A model generated the notes under the pieces. It was not told where the DNA came from, did not search any database, and saw only the letters and a program-made list of their open reading frames with translations. Both the position numbers and the translations under genes were made by a program. A stretch of DNA of 64,000 nt, taken from contig NZ_QXQA01000002.1 in assembly GCF_003583765.1 (NCBI RefSeq), positions 62,001 through 126,000 on the forward strand, written 5' to 3'. This DNA is from Paenibacillus nanensis. Its GTDB lineage: Bacteria; Bacillota; Bacilli; Paenibacillales; Paenibacillaceae. Positions 18,303-27,226 of this stretch are shown piece by piece. Every line of letters begins with the position of its first letter. Within the stretch, counting starts at the first letter, position 1.

Positions 18303-19931
18303 TTATACAAGCCCGTCCCGATATTCCTGCGGCGTCAGCCCGGTCATCTTTTTGAAAAACCGCGTGAAGGAATGAGCGGCCTCGTAACCGACAGCCGAAG
18401 CAACGTCCCGAACCTTCCATTCGTGATTGCGCAGCATCTCCTTCGCCTTTCGCAGCCGACACTTGTCGATATACTCGGACACGTTCATGCCGAATTCTTG
18501 TTTGAAAAACCGGGAGAGGTAGGACGGGTTGAAAAAGTGAATTTCCGCCAGCCTTACCAAGGATAAATCCTCGCTTAAGTGGTCTTCAATAAACTGGCAG
18601 ATGCGTTCGATCACTTTGGACGCCCTGTCTCTTTCATCTTTATTTTTGTAGTCGAAGACGGACTCCGCGGCTTCGCGAAGATACACGAATGCTTCCTTCA
18701 TCGAGTCATGATCGTCCAGCCGCATCAGCTTACCGTATTCCGCCAGCTTGTCATGCATGCCCATCCGATTCATATAAGAGAACAGAATGAGCGCGACGGC
18801 ATAATAGCCCTCGATCGTCTTCTGCACGTTTCCGCAGCAGCATTGCAGCAGAGCAGCCGACAGCATATCGAGCTCCCCCAGAAACTCGGCCGCCTTCCCT
18901 CCCTCCAAGTAAACCTCCATAATGGCCGCTTTTTGATCGATGGAAGCCGCCTCTTTCAGAGCGTCCGCTTCGCCTTGCTCGGCTCTATCCATTAAAATCA
19001 TGGCAAGACCGTCGCCGATCCTCAGCTGCTGAAGCCGGCGAAGCCGCTCATACCGGGGCGGTACCTCCTCCCATTCGCATAGGGATCCGCTTACCGTGAA
19101 GCTGACCGACGATTGCAGGGAAGCCTGACACGCTTCTTGAACCAGCTCGAGCGTTCCTTCCAAGTAACGGATAAGGTGCTGATGAAACGTCTCTCCGGCA
19201 TCCAGAGAGGGCTGAATAAACCAAAGCACGTCATCATATTTATCGATGACTCCGATGCTAATGGTTTGCTCCGACATAAAGGAGTTCCATAGCTTCCGGA
19301 TCTCCCAGAGCACTCTGCTTCTTCCGGCGAACCCGATGTCCGCTCGGTAGGATACCCGGCCCAGAGCCAGAAGGACAGGCGCGCCTGGAGAAAGGGGGAT
19401 ATGGAGCTCCTCGAAATCCCGGGCCAATTCCTCGCGATGCCGGTGGCTCGAGCTGCTTCCCTGGAGAAAATGGCGGAAATAATCGCCTTGCGCGATTAGC
19501 TCAAGCGCATCGGTCTGCTCGAGCGATTTCTCCACGAGCCGCTCCACGCGAAGATCCTGATCGATCTCTCGGATGACGTCCATTACCGTCTGGGTGACTT
19601 TGTCGTACCCTTCCGTCTTAAGCAAATACCGCGTATTCGGGAGCTGTATCGCCTGGTAAGCGTAATCGAATTCGCTAAAGCCGGTCAGAAATACAATTTT
19701 GCACCTAGGCCAATAAATTTGAATCTGCTGCGATAATTCCAAGCCGTTCATGCCCGGCATGCGGATGTCGGTCAGAACGATATCGACGCGGGTGCGGGAC
19801 AGCCAGTCCAGCGCCTCCTTGGCGGAATAGGCCTTGCAGACGTCTAGAGACTCCGACATCAGACGCTGGAACACCTCGTATAGACCATCCGTAATAATCT
19901 CCTCGTCGTCGACGATCAAAAGCCTATACAT
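18303..19931 (-). CDS. YesN-type response regulator, AraC family
   Basis: 542 residues: a canonical receiver domain (1-120) with acidic pair VDDEE, phospho-acceptor Asp in VLTDIRMPGMNG and Lys in YLLKTEG; a long central region; and an AraC-type DNA-binding domain in the last 100 residues (FFKKMTGLTPQEYRDG). Its start overlaps the upstream kinase gene by eight bases, so the two are translated together. With the upstream binding-protein gene it forms a three-gene sensing unit. Likely targets are neighbouring sugar genes. Confidence 0.92.
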   Translation of the reverse strand: MYRLLIVDDEEIITDGLYEVFQRLMSESLDVCKAYSAKEALDWLSRTRVDIVLTDIRMPGMNGLELSQQIQIYWPRCKIVFLTGFSEFDYAYQAIQLPNTRYLLKTEGYDKVTQTVMDVIREIDQDLRVERLVEKSLEQTDALELIAQGDYFRHFLQGSSSSHRHREELARDFEELHIPLSPGAPVLLALGRVSYRADIGFAGRSRVLWEIRKLWNSFMSEQTISIGVIDKYDDVLWFIQPSLDAGETFHQHLIRYLEGTLELVQEACQASLQSSVSFTVSGSLCEWEEVPPRYERLRRLQQLRIGDGLAMILMDRAEQGEADALKEAASIDQKAAIMEVYLEGGKAAEFLGELDMLSAALLQCCCGNVQKTIEGYYAVALILFSYMNRMGMHDKLAEYGKLMRLDDHDSMKEAFVYLREAAESVFDYKNKDERDRASKVIERICQFIEDHLSEDLSLVRLAEIHFFNPSYLSRFFKQEFGMNVSEYIDKCRLRKAKEMLRNHEWKVRDVASAVGYEAAHSFTRFFKKMTGLTPQEYRDGLV

Positions 19932-21672
19932 GGTTCATCTCCTCCTCCAGCTTAATCCGTATCTCCACTTTCAGCCCGTTCAGCTCGCTTCGGGACAGAA
20001 ATAGACCGCTGCCTTCCCCAAACGTCAAGACGAGCCTGCGGTGGATATTAAGAATGCCCGTGCTTTCCTCCGATTTGGCTATGCCTGCCAATCGTTCCTG
20101 CAGCGCCCTTATCTCGCAATCTTCAATTCCGTCGCCGCTGTCCTCAATCGTGATGCATGCCATGCTTTCACTACGCTCGAAAGTGACGCGGAGAAGCCCT
20201 TCCTCCGCCATTTTCTCCAGGCTATGCTCATACGCGTTTTCAATGATCGGCTGGATGATCAGACGCGGAACGCGAATCCGCTCCATCTCGGCCGGCAGCT
20301 CGTCGAACTGCACGCGGATGCGCCTTGAGAACCGCAGCTTCTGTATTTCCGTGTACATGCGCGAGTGTTTAACTTCCTCCGACAACAGGACGTGATCTTC
20401 TCCGTTGCGGGTAATAAAGCGGAAGTACTCGCCGAGCATATTCGTAAAGAGCTCGATCCGCTCCACGTCCCCCGTCTTCGCGAGCGAGTTTAGAATAAAA
20501 AAGCTGTTGTACAAAAAGTGCGGGTTGATCTGCGATTGAAGCTGCTTAAGCTCCGCGCGCTGCATCATCATTTTCTGCTTGAAGTCCTGATCGATTAAGT
20601 TCTGCAGTCTGGCCAGCATCTGGTTGTACCTGGTGTACAAGTAACCGAATTCATCCTTGCGCTCATGTTCGATCGCGGCGTCGAGCGACCCGCTTTCCAT
20701 CCGCTTAAATCCTTGCACCAAGTAGAGCAGCGGCCGATGGATGAAACGATAAGAGGAATAAGAAAAGGCGACGACCGCAAGCAAAGACGTCAACGCGAAC
20801 AGCAATCCCCATGTATAAAATCGGTTTAACGGCCGTTTGACGGTTTCCTCGGGCAAATACGCGGCGACGGATAACCCAAGCGATTCGGAATATACCTTAT
20901 TCAAATGATAGCTCCTGCCATTCATCTTCATCAGAAACTCGTTGTTGTTCGTCGCGCTCGCCCGCCGCACGAAATCCAAGATCGAAGCGTCCGACTCCGG
21001 ATGGCTCCGAATGGTATAGCTGCTCCCCTCCAAAATTAGCAGGGAGCCGCTGTCCGGATAAAGATTGATTTGATGAAGCGACCTGCGCAGCTTCTCCGCG
21101 TCCAGTTCGATTTGAACGATAAAAATCGGTTCTTCGCCTTTTTTGCCGCTTTGCTTGGAAGCGCTCAGATGAAGTCCGTCATTCCATAACTGCAGCCGGC
21201 TCTCCTTCATGCCGGCTTGATTATTGAATGTGTGAAACCGGACTTCGTCAAGCGGCTGTACGCCATTTGCCGCCGAGACCGTTTTGTTAATGGGGCGGAT
21301 ATGCACGGAAACATCCTTCATATAGGGACTGCTGTTTTGGAAGGATGTCAGCCGGTGCAGCAGCTCGTTCAAGCTCTCCCGCTGCTCTGCGCTGTCCATG
21401 AGTGACCAGGTAGCGGAAAGCTTGTTCAGCCCGCTGTCCTCCACCGTGTCGAACAGCTGCAGCTCCATCCATTCCACTTCCCGGTTCAAGCCGTCCAAAT
21501 AATATTCCAGCTGCTTGACAGTTGCTCTCGTAATATCGTTGCTTGCGTTCTGATAGCTCCATTGATACAAGTAGATGCCAAGGAGAATGATCGGGAATAC
21601 CACGATGAGATAGGTAAACACCAATCGGGCAAAAATGGAATTTCGCATAGAAAACGCGGGAAATTTAAACAA
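19924..21672 (-). CDS. YesM-type sensor histidine kinase
   Basis: 582 residues. N-terminal transmembrane helix (about 13-35), extracellular sensor region to about 285, second helix (about 288-310), HAMP, then a His_kinase domain with the conserved His in SQINPHFLYNSFF and an HATPase domain (N box IIENAYEHS, G box EDSGDGIED). It belongs to the sugar-responsive YesM family. It follows an orphan binding protein by 33 bases and overlaps the response regulator, suggesting that ligand-bound binding protein may be its input (inference). Confidence 0.92.
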   Translation of the reverse strand: MFKFPAFSMRNSIFARLVFTYLIVVFPIILLGIYLYQWSYQNASNDITRATVKQLEYYLDGLNREVEWMELQLFDTVEDSGLNKLSATWSLMDSAEQRESLNELLHRLTSFQNSSPYMKDVSVHIRPINKTVSAANGVQPLDEVRFHTFNNQAGMKESRLQLWNDGLHLSASKQSGKKGEEPIFIVQIELDAEKLRRSLHQINLYPDSGSLLILEGSSYTIRSHPESDASILDFVRRASATNNNEFLMKMNGRSYHLNKVYSESLGLSVAAYLPEETVKRPLNRFYTWGLLFALTSLLAVVAFSYSSYRFIHRPLLYLVQGFKRMESGSLDAAIEHERKDEFGYLYTRYNQMLARLQNLIDQDFKQKMMMQRAELKQLQSQINPHFLYNSFFILNSLAKTGDVERIELFTNMLGEYFRFITRNGEDHVLLSEEVKHSRMYTEIQKLRFSRRIRVQFDELPAEMERIRVPRLIIQPIIENAYEHSLEKMAEEGLLRVTFERSESMACITIEDSGDGIEDCEIRALQERLAGIAKSEESTGILNIHRRLVLTFGEGSGLFLSRSELNGLKVEIRIKLEEEMNHV

Positions 21673-21705
21673 ACAAACGCCTCCGTTGCTGCAATTCTGT
21701 CATGA

Positions 21706-23403
21706 TTAAGGTTTGTTCTTTCCGGCATGCCATCGGTTGACCTCCGCGGTAATCTGATCGCCGCCCAGTTCCTTCCACTCCTTCACAAATCGGTCGAAAT
21801 CATCGACAGAGCGGCCAAGTATAATATTGATAAAAGTCTCGTATTCCAGCTCGTCCAGAACGGCCTGCTTGTCGATCATCGTATCCGTTGGCGCGCCGAC
21901 AAAGCTTTCGTACAGCAGCTGACCGTTTTTTTCGTATTCGTCCATAATCGCAAAAGCCCCATTCGCGCCATACGTTCTCTCCCAGCCCCACCCGGATTCC
22001 TTATTCGCGCCTCCGGCCAAATACGTTTCAATATTTTTTTGGATCGCCTTCGCTTCATCCTTAAGCTTGGATAAGTCTCCTGTCCGGCGCGCTTCCTCCA
22101 ATTGACGGTAGGCCTCCAGGTTCTTCTTCACAGGGTAAGGCGTAACCGGCGACAATTGCCAGACCGGCAGCGGATTGCTGTAATACGTTTCATATTCAGC
22201 CGTTTCGCCCCAGTTCTTCTCCAGGTGAAGGTTGAACATTTTCACAATCGCTTCAGGGTAAGGATAGTCCTTGCTAACCGCCAAGTACTGATACGTGTTG
22301 AAACGGAGCGGTACCTTCGGTTGTTCTCCGTTTGCCGACACGATCGGGAACGCCTGCCATTGCGATTTCGGAAATTTTTCGCGGCTGGCTTGAGCCACGA
22401 AAGAGCCCCATTGCTCCCCGTAGAACATGCCGACCTTGCCCGACGCGATCATTTCTTTCATCTTTACGCCGTCCTTCAGACCGAATTCCGGGTCCAGCTG
22501 CCCGCTCTTGTACATGTCCTGCAGCGCCTTCAGGGCCGGCTTCACTTCCGGCTGGATGCCTCCGTAGACAAGCTTGCCGTTGTCGTCCTTCACCCATATT
22601 TTCGCATAAGCCCCGTACCCGGCCATAAAATCCATAATGCCCATGACGGGATCCCATAAATATTGGGTAACGGCAAGCCCATACGTATCATCGATACCGT
22701 TACGATCGGGGTCTTCCTCTGTAAACGCTTTCGAAATTGCGAGCAAATCATCCATCGTGCGAGGGGGCTGCATGCCGAGGGCGTCCAGCCAGTCCGTGCG
22801 TATCCAAATGAATTGCGCTCCTTCAATCGATGCCACCGTTTCCGGAATCGCCATTAATTTGCCGTCGATCGTCGCCGAGTCGAACGGGCCTGTGCCTTCT
22901 TCGCTTAGAATGCGTTTCGTAAGCGGCGTTGCATACGTCTCGTAGGTCTCGGTCATATCCCGGATGAGCCCGGCGTTGGTAAGCAGCCGCAGCTGTTGGG
23001 CATTCACCTTCACAATGTCAGGTAAATTTCCGGATGCAATGGCTACCCCTAACTTTTGACGGTAAAGATCGCCTCTCGCCACCCAGTCGTAGCGGACACG
23101 AATACCCAATACTTCTTCGTAAAGCCGGCTCCACTTATTATTTTCCAAGGTTTCGCCGGGTAGGTCGTTAATCAAATCTTCCATTCCGGAACTATAATCC
23201 CTTACGAACGAAATGTCGATCGGAGGGTCATATTGGCTGAGTCCAGGGTCCTTGTAAATGATGCGTTTCTTTTCCGAATCCGGCGCATCATGATTGTTTG
23301 TGCATCCCGACAATACGGGGGCAAGCGCAACAAGCAGGCAAGCTGGCAGCAGCGCAAGCTTCGCCTTTCTGTTATAGGAATCTCGCAACAGACACAACCC
23401 CAT
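21706..23403 (-). CDS. Extracellular solute-binding lipoprotein linked to a two-component system
   Basis: About 565 residues, family 1-like binding protein related to LipO/LplA types. The lipobox is VLSGC. I start at the ATG beginning MGLCLL because the longer frame uses an unsupported TTG; the ribosome site is weak (GTGGAA). No permease gene is adjacent. Instead it lies 33 bases upstream of a YesM-type kinase and its regulator, so it may serve sensing rather than, or as well as, transport. The ligand is unknown. Confidence 0.85.
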   Translation of the reverse strand: MGLCLLRDSYNRKAKLALLPACLLVALAPVLSGCTNNHDAPDSEKKRIIYKDPGLSQYDPPIDISFVRDYSSGMEDLINDLPGETLENNKWSRLYEEVLGIRVRYDWVARGDLYRQKLGVAIASGNLPDIVKVNAQQLRLLTNAGLIRDMTETYETYATPLTKRILSEEGTGPFDSATIDGKLMAIPETVASIEGAQFIWIRTDWLDALGMQPPRTMDDLLAISKAFTEEDPDRNGIDDTYGLAVTQYLWDPVMGIMDFMAGYGAYAKIWVKDDNGKLVYGGIQPEVKPALKALQDMYKSGQLDPEFGLKDGVKMKEMIASGKVGMFYGEQWGSFVAQASREKFPKSQWQAFPIVSANGEQPKVPLRFNTYQYLAVSKDYPYPEAIVKMFNLHLEKNWGETAEYETYYSNPLPVWQLSPVTPYPVKKNLEAYRQLEEARRTGDLSKLKDEAKAIQKNIETYLAGGANKESGWGWERTYGANGAFAIMDEYEKNGQLLYESFVGAPTDTMIDKQAVLDELEYETFINIILGRSVDDFDRFVKEWKELGGDQITAEVNRWHAGKNKP

Positions 23404-23724
23404 TTCCACATGTTCTGTGCAGCGTTGACGAGCTGTATAACTACCATTATCCAAACTCGCATTTCGTTTCTGCAAGATGCAATTATTGATATCGTTACCT
23501 GTTCATGACTTCTTTGGCCGGAGAGACCGAGAGGCGGCGAATTGGCCCCCTATGCTGTATCCGAGTCCGACGGACAAGCAGCCGTAATGTTCATTATAGG
23601 ACATACCGGTTAATCTGTGGAGATGAGGATTCATTTGCCCCAGTCTGTCATCACCGTGCAGGTGTATTCCCCCTTAAAAAGCCAATAATAGTTAAAAAGC
23701 ATTTTGGACTACGGAGGGACAGCC

Positions 23725-24384
23725 TTGTATCTTCATTTAACGATAAAATTGCTCGTCGGCTTTGTTGTGCTGTTTATTGTGACCAAATTTATCGGCGGCC
23801 GCGAGCTGAGACAATTGAATGTGTTCGATTTTATTTCAGCCATCGTGCTGTCGGAGCTTGTGGGGAACGTCCTTTACCAGGAGGAAGTTAACGCGATCCA
23901 AATGTCATACGCGATTTTGTTTTGGACGGGGCTTATTTATTTGATCGATAAAATCACGCTTAAGTTTCATAACACCCGTAAGCTGCTGGACGGAGAATCG
24001 GAGCTTGTGATCGAAGAAGGAATCATTGACAGGAAGGTCTTAAGTCAACATCGGTTGGAATTAAGCGAGCTTCTGGGCATGCTGAGAGAAAAAGATATTT
24101 TTTCGATCCGCGAAGTTCGCTTTGCATTTATCGAGCCGGACGGGAACGTAAGCGTGGTAAAGGGAGAAAAGATCCAGTACGGGAGCGGGGATCTCGGGAG
24201 TTTGCCGGCCCCCTTAATTATGGATGGAAAGCTTGTCAAAAAATCGTTAACCCGGCTGGAAAAAAACGAGGACTGGCTTCGCCATGAGCTGCTGAAAAAA
24301 TCCATCCATGATTTTCAGGAGGTTTTTTATGCCGAATATTTAACGGGGTACGGCTTATTAGTCCAGACGCAACAAAAGCCATAA
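23725..24384 (+). CDS. DUF421 (YetF-type) membrane protein
   Basis: 219 residues from a TTG seven bases after GGAGG. The N-terminal 90 residues contain about three transmembrane helices with the family motif FIGGRELRQLN. The C-terminal cytoplasmic half (about 90-200) is the mixed alpha/beta DUF421 domain with the typical LSELLGMLREKDIFSI stretch. Its role is poorly known; relatives have been linked to spore or stress functions. It is monocistronic on the plus strand between minus-strand sugar genes. Confidence 0.88.
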   Translation: MYLHLTIKLLVGFVVLFIVTKFIGGRELRQLNVFDFISAIVLSELVGNVLYQEEVNAIQMSYAILFWTGLIYLIDKITLKFHNTRKLLDGESELVIEEGIIDRKVLSQHRLELSELLGMLREKDIFSIREVRFAFIEPDGNVSVVKGEKIQYGSGDLGSLPAPLIMDGKLVKKSLTRLEKNEDWLRHELLKKSIHDFQEVFYAEYLTGYGLLVQTQQKP

Positions 24385-24391
24385 AAAATCT

Positions 24392-24436
24392 CCCCTGCCA
24401 GAAAAAGGGGTGTTCCAAGTCATGCGATGACTTTTG
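24392..24436 (+). terminator. Candidate terminator after the DUF421 gene
   Basis: A short CCCCT/AGGGG hairpin, then a tight AAGTCAT/ATGACTT hairpin followed by TT, just beyond the stop codon. The stem is short and the T-run weak. Confidence 0.45.
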
Positions 24437-24497
24437 AAACAGCCCCTCCGTGTGTTCGGTTGTTATGGGTCAGCTTGGCGTAATTTCGATTCGCCTC

Positions 24498-25304
24498 CTA
24501 CAAATAAACGAACGGCTCTTTGGCGTCGACGAACGTCACCGGCAGACCATCCACAAGCGGCTGAAGCCAATCGGCCAAATATTTCATGCCCCACTCCTCG
24601 GTGCGCTCATGTCCGACTATAATCATCGCTTTGTTCATCCCGAGCATGGATGCGTCGTTCACATAGGCGCACAAGGTCCATTCCGTTATGTCTCCGCACA
24701 CCATAACGTCCAGCTCCTTATCGCGCATCAGCTCCATCGGCATCTCCTCGCGGCCCAGACCTAGGCTTCCGCCGCCAACGAGAACGCCGATTCTGGAGCA
24801 AGGAGACTCCGGCTTGCCGACAATCCTCACAATGTTCATGCCCAGCTTCCGCTTAAAAAATTCCGCCAGCTCGCCGACCGTTGTCCGTTCCACCGCATAC
24901 GCCCAAGGAGAAGACGGATCGAGCTTCTTGCTCTCCCAGCCAAGCTCGCGAACCAGCCCGTCATAGATTAAATCGCTTTTTGCCATATGCATATGATCGT
25001 GGAAGCGCCACACCGCAATCCCATTCTCGTCGAGCAGCTTTTTCTTGGCTGCATAAACAGGATCGTTCTGCAGCCAATCCACCTTATCGGCGCCCGTGAA
25101 GTAAGTAGGCTCATGCGTAATGATAAGGTTAGCGCCAACCGCGATTGCTTCTCTGATCACGTCCACGGTAGCTGTGAACGTCGTGACGATGCCCGTCACC
25201 TCCATGTCCGGACTGCCGCTGGCCAGCACATCGCAAGTCTGCTCGAGCCGGCGTTCGCCGCAGCTCTCTTCGAGAATGCGGTCGATCATGTCTTGCACCT
25301 TCAT
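24498..25304 (-). CDS. Nif3-like dinuclear metal-centre protein
   Basis: 268 residues of the NIF3/DUF34 family, from an ATG nine bases after GGGAG. Probable metal ligands are in ITHEPTYF, FHDHMHMA and IVGHERTEEWGM. Family members form toroidal hexamers with two metals per subunit; some are reported as GTP cyclohydrolase-like, but the general role is unsettled. Its gene is 31 bases downstream of a sugar permease pair and binding protein, so a role tied to that substrate is possible (inference). Confidence 0.88.
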   Translation of the reverse strand: MKVQDMIDRILEESCGERRLEQTCDVLASGSPDMEVTGIVTTFTATVDVIREAIAVGANLIITHEPTYFTGADKVDWLQNDPVYAAKKKLLDENGIAVWRFHDHMHMAKSDLIYDGLVRELGWESKKLDPSSPWAYAVERTTVGELAEFFKRKLGMNIVRIVGKPESPCSRIGVLVGGGSLGLGREEMPMELMRDKELDVMVCGDITEWTLCAYVNDASMLGMNKAMIIVGHERTEEWGMKYLADWLQPLVDGLPVTFVDAKEPFVYL

Positions 25305-25335
25305 TCCCTTCAACTCCCTTCTTTTTCGTTGAACT

Positions 25336-26229
25336 TTACCCCTTAACAGCTCCGATCACAACGCCGCGCGTCAAATATTTCTGAAGCGGCGGCAGCACGA
25401 ACAATACCGGCACAATGCCAAGGACCGCCATGGCCATACGCACCGCGCTGCTTGGCAGATCAACGGCTCCCGCGCCAATCGCGCTGCCCGCTTGTCCCGA
25501 ATTCAAATATTGAATATTGTTCATCAATTGCACGAGAAGATTCTGAATCCCGTAGTACTGAGGCTTGCTTACGTAATAAAGGGCGTTGATCCAGTCATTC
25601 CAGTATGCGAGCCCCATGAACAGACCGACGGTTGCGAGAACAGGCACCGACAGCGGCAGCATAATGTTGAAGAACGTTCTCGTCTCCGATGCGCCGTCGA
25701 TTTGCGCGGATTCGATGAGATCGATCGGCACGTTGTTTTTGAAGTAATTCCGGACAAGCAATACGTTAAAGCCGTTCGCCAGCAGGTTGGGAATGATCAA
25801 TGCGGCAATCGTATTGTTAATATGGAAATATTGCGTCCACATGATGTAAGAAGGCACGACTCCGCCGCTGAACAGCATCGTAAAAAATACGACAAACGCC
25901 AGCGTATTATGGTACTTGAAATCCCTTCGCGACATCGGGTAGGCCAGCATGCTTGTAATAAGCAGCCCTACGGCCGTACCGACGAACGTCACGAAGAACG
26001 ATACTCCGTAGGCTCTGAGGAACGTGTATGAGGACGCCTTCAAATAAATGTAGGCATCCAGGCTGAGCTCCTTCGGAAAGAAGCTGTAGCCTTCGCTCAG
26101 CAAGCTGGATTCCTTCGTAAACGAAGCGATAACGATGAGAAGGAAGGGCAGGAAGGCAGCCAGCGCGATGAGTCCCATCATGATGGTGGAGAAACGGACG
26201 AAAGCTTTTTCCCCTCTTGTTTGTATCAT
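25336..26229 (-). CDS. Carbohydrate ABC transporter permease, LplC/MalG type
   Basis: 297 residues with six predicted transmembrane helices and the EAA loop AQIDGASETRTFFNIMLPL (about 190-210), which contacts the ATPase. It ends with the conserved TRGVVIGAVKG tail of this subfamily. It lies 11 bases downstream of its partner permease and in the same operon as the binding protein at 27.2-28.8 kb. No ATPase gene is nearby. Confidence 0.93.
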   Translation of the reverse strand: MIQTRGEKAFVRFSTIMMGLIALAAFLPFLLIVIASFTKESSLLSEGYSFFPKELSLDAYIYLKASSYTFLRAYGVSFFVTFVGTAVGLLITSMLAYPMSRRDFKYHNTLAFVVFFTMLFSGGVVPSYIMWTQYFHINNTIAALIIPNLLANGFNVLLVRNYFKNNVPIDLIESAQIDGASETRTFFNIMLPLSVPVLATVGLFMGLAYWNDWINALYYVSKPQYYGIQNLLVQLMNNIQYLNSGQAGSAIGAGAVDLPSSAVRMAMAVLGIVPVLFVLPPLQKYLTRGVVIGAVKG

Positions 26230-26240
26230 GGCTATTCCTC

Positions 26241-27161
26241 CTAGAACAAAGCGTTTTCAGAATTGACCCGTTTAACAATTGCATTGACGACTAGGACCAG
26301 CACGAAGCCGACAAGCGATTGGTACAGGCCCGCCGCTGCGGACATCCCGATGTCATTCAGCTGCATCAAAGCCCGGTATACATACGTGTCGATGGTTTGG
26401 GTCGTGCTGTACAAAGCCCCGGCGTTGAGCGGAACCTGATAGAACAGGCCGAAATCGGAATTGAAGATTCTGCCGAGCGACATGAGTCCAAGCACGATGA
26501 CCGTCGGTTTGAGAAGCGGAAGCGTAATCGTGCGGATCTGCCGCAGCTTGCCCGCTCCGTCGATTTTGGCGGCCTCGTATATGCTCTTGTCGATCCCCGC
26601 GATGGAGGCGAAGTAGACGATTGAACCATACCCCGCCGTCTTCCACATTTGAATGAAGACGAGCAAATACGGCCAATACTTGGCTTCCGAATACCAATTG
26701 ATTTCCGGCAGCCCGAGCGGTCCAAGAATCGACTTGTTAATAAAGCCGCTGTCGGCGTTCAAAAAAGCGAATACCAGCATGGACAGCACGACCATGGAAA
26801 TGAGGTTAGGCAGCACCAGTCCGGACAAGTACAGCTTCGAATACAGCTTGCGCAGCAGCTCCGCCATCAATATTGCGATGAATATCGAGCATATGGTTCC
26901 GATCACGATAAACGCCAGGTTATAAAGCAGCGTATTTCTCGTCATAATCCAGGCATCGGTCGTCTTGAATAAAAACTGAAAATTATCGAAGCCGACCCAG
27001 TCGCTGCCGAATATTCCTTTGGCATAGTTGACGTCCTTGAAAGCAATAAACACTCCGAACATAGGAATATAGCTGTTGATTAAAAAATAGAGCAAGCCCG
27101 GAGCGGCAAGCAGCAGAAGCGGCGCCGTCTTCTTAAGCGCACTCGAACGTTTGTTTTTCAT
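26241..27161 (-). CDS. Carbohydrate ABC transporter permease, LplB/MalF type
   Basis: 306 residues, six predicted helices, with the N-terminal FINSYIPMFGVFIAFKDVNY stretch typical of LplB and the EAA loop AAKIDGAGKLRQIRTITLPL (about 205-225). It pairs with the permease directly downstream and follows the binding-protein gene by 65 bases. Confidence 0.93.
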   Translation of the reverse strand: MKNKRSSALKKTAPLLLLAAPGLLYFLINSYIPMFGVFIAFKDVNYAKGIFGSDWVGFDNFQFLFKTTDAWIMTRNTLLYNLAFIVIGTICSIFIAILMAELLRKLYSKLYLSGLVLPNLISMVVLSMLVFAFLNADSGFINKSILGPLGLPEINWYSEAKYWPYLLVFIQMWKTAGYGSIVYFASIAGIDKSIYEAAKIDGAGKLRQIRTITLPLLKPTVIVLGLMSLGRIFNSDFGLFYQVPLNAGALYSTTQTIDTYVYRALMQLNDIGMSAAAGLYQSLVGFVLVLVVNAIVKRVNSENALF

Positions 27162-27226
27162 TGCGGTTTACCCCTCCATTACGGAAAATGGAACCTTCGG
27201 CAGGCTCCATTCTCCTTCATGCCATA

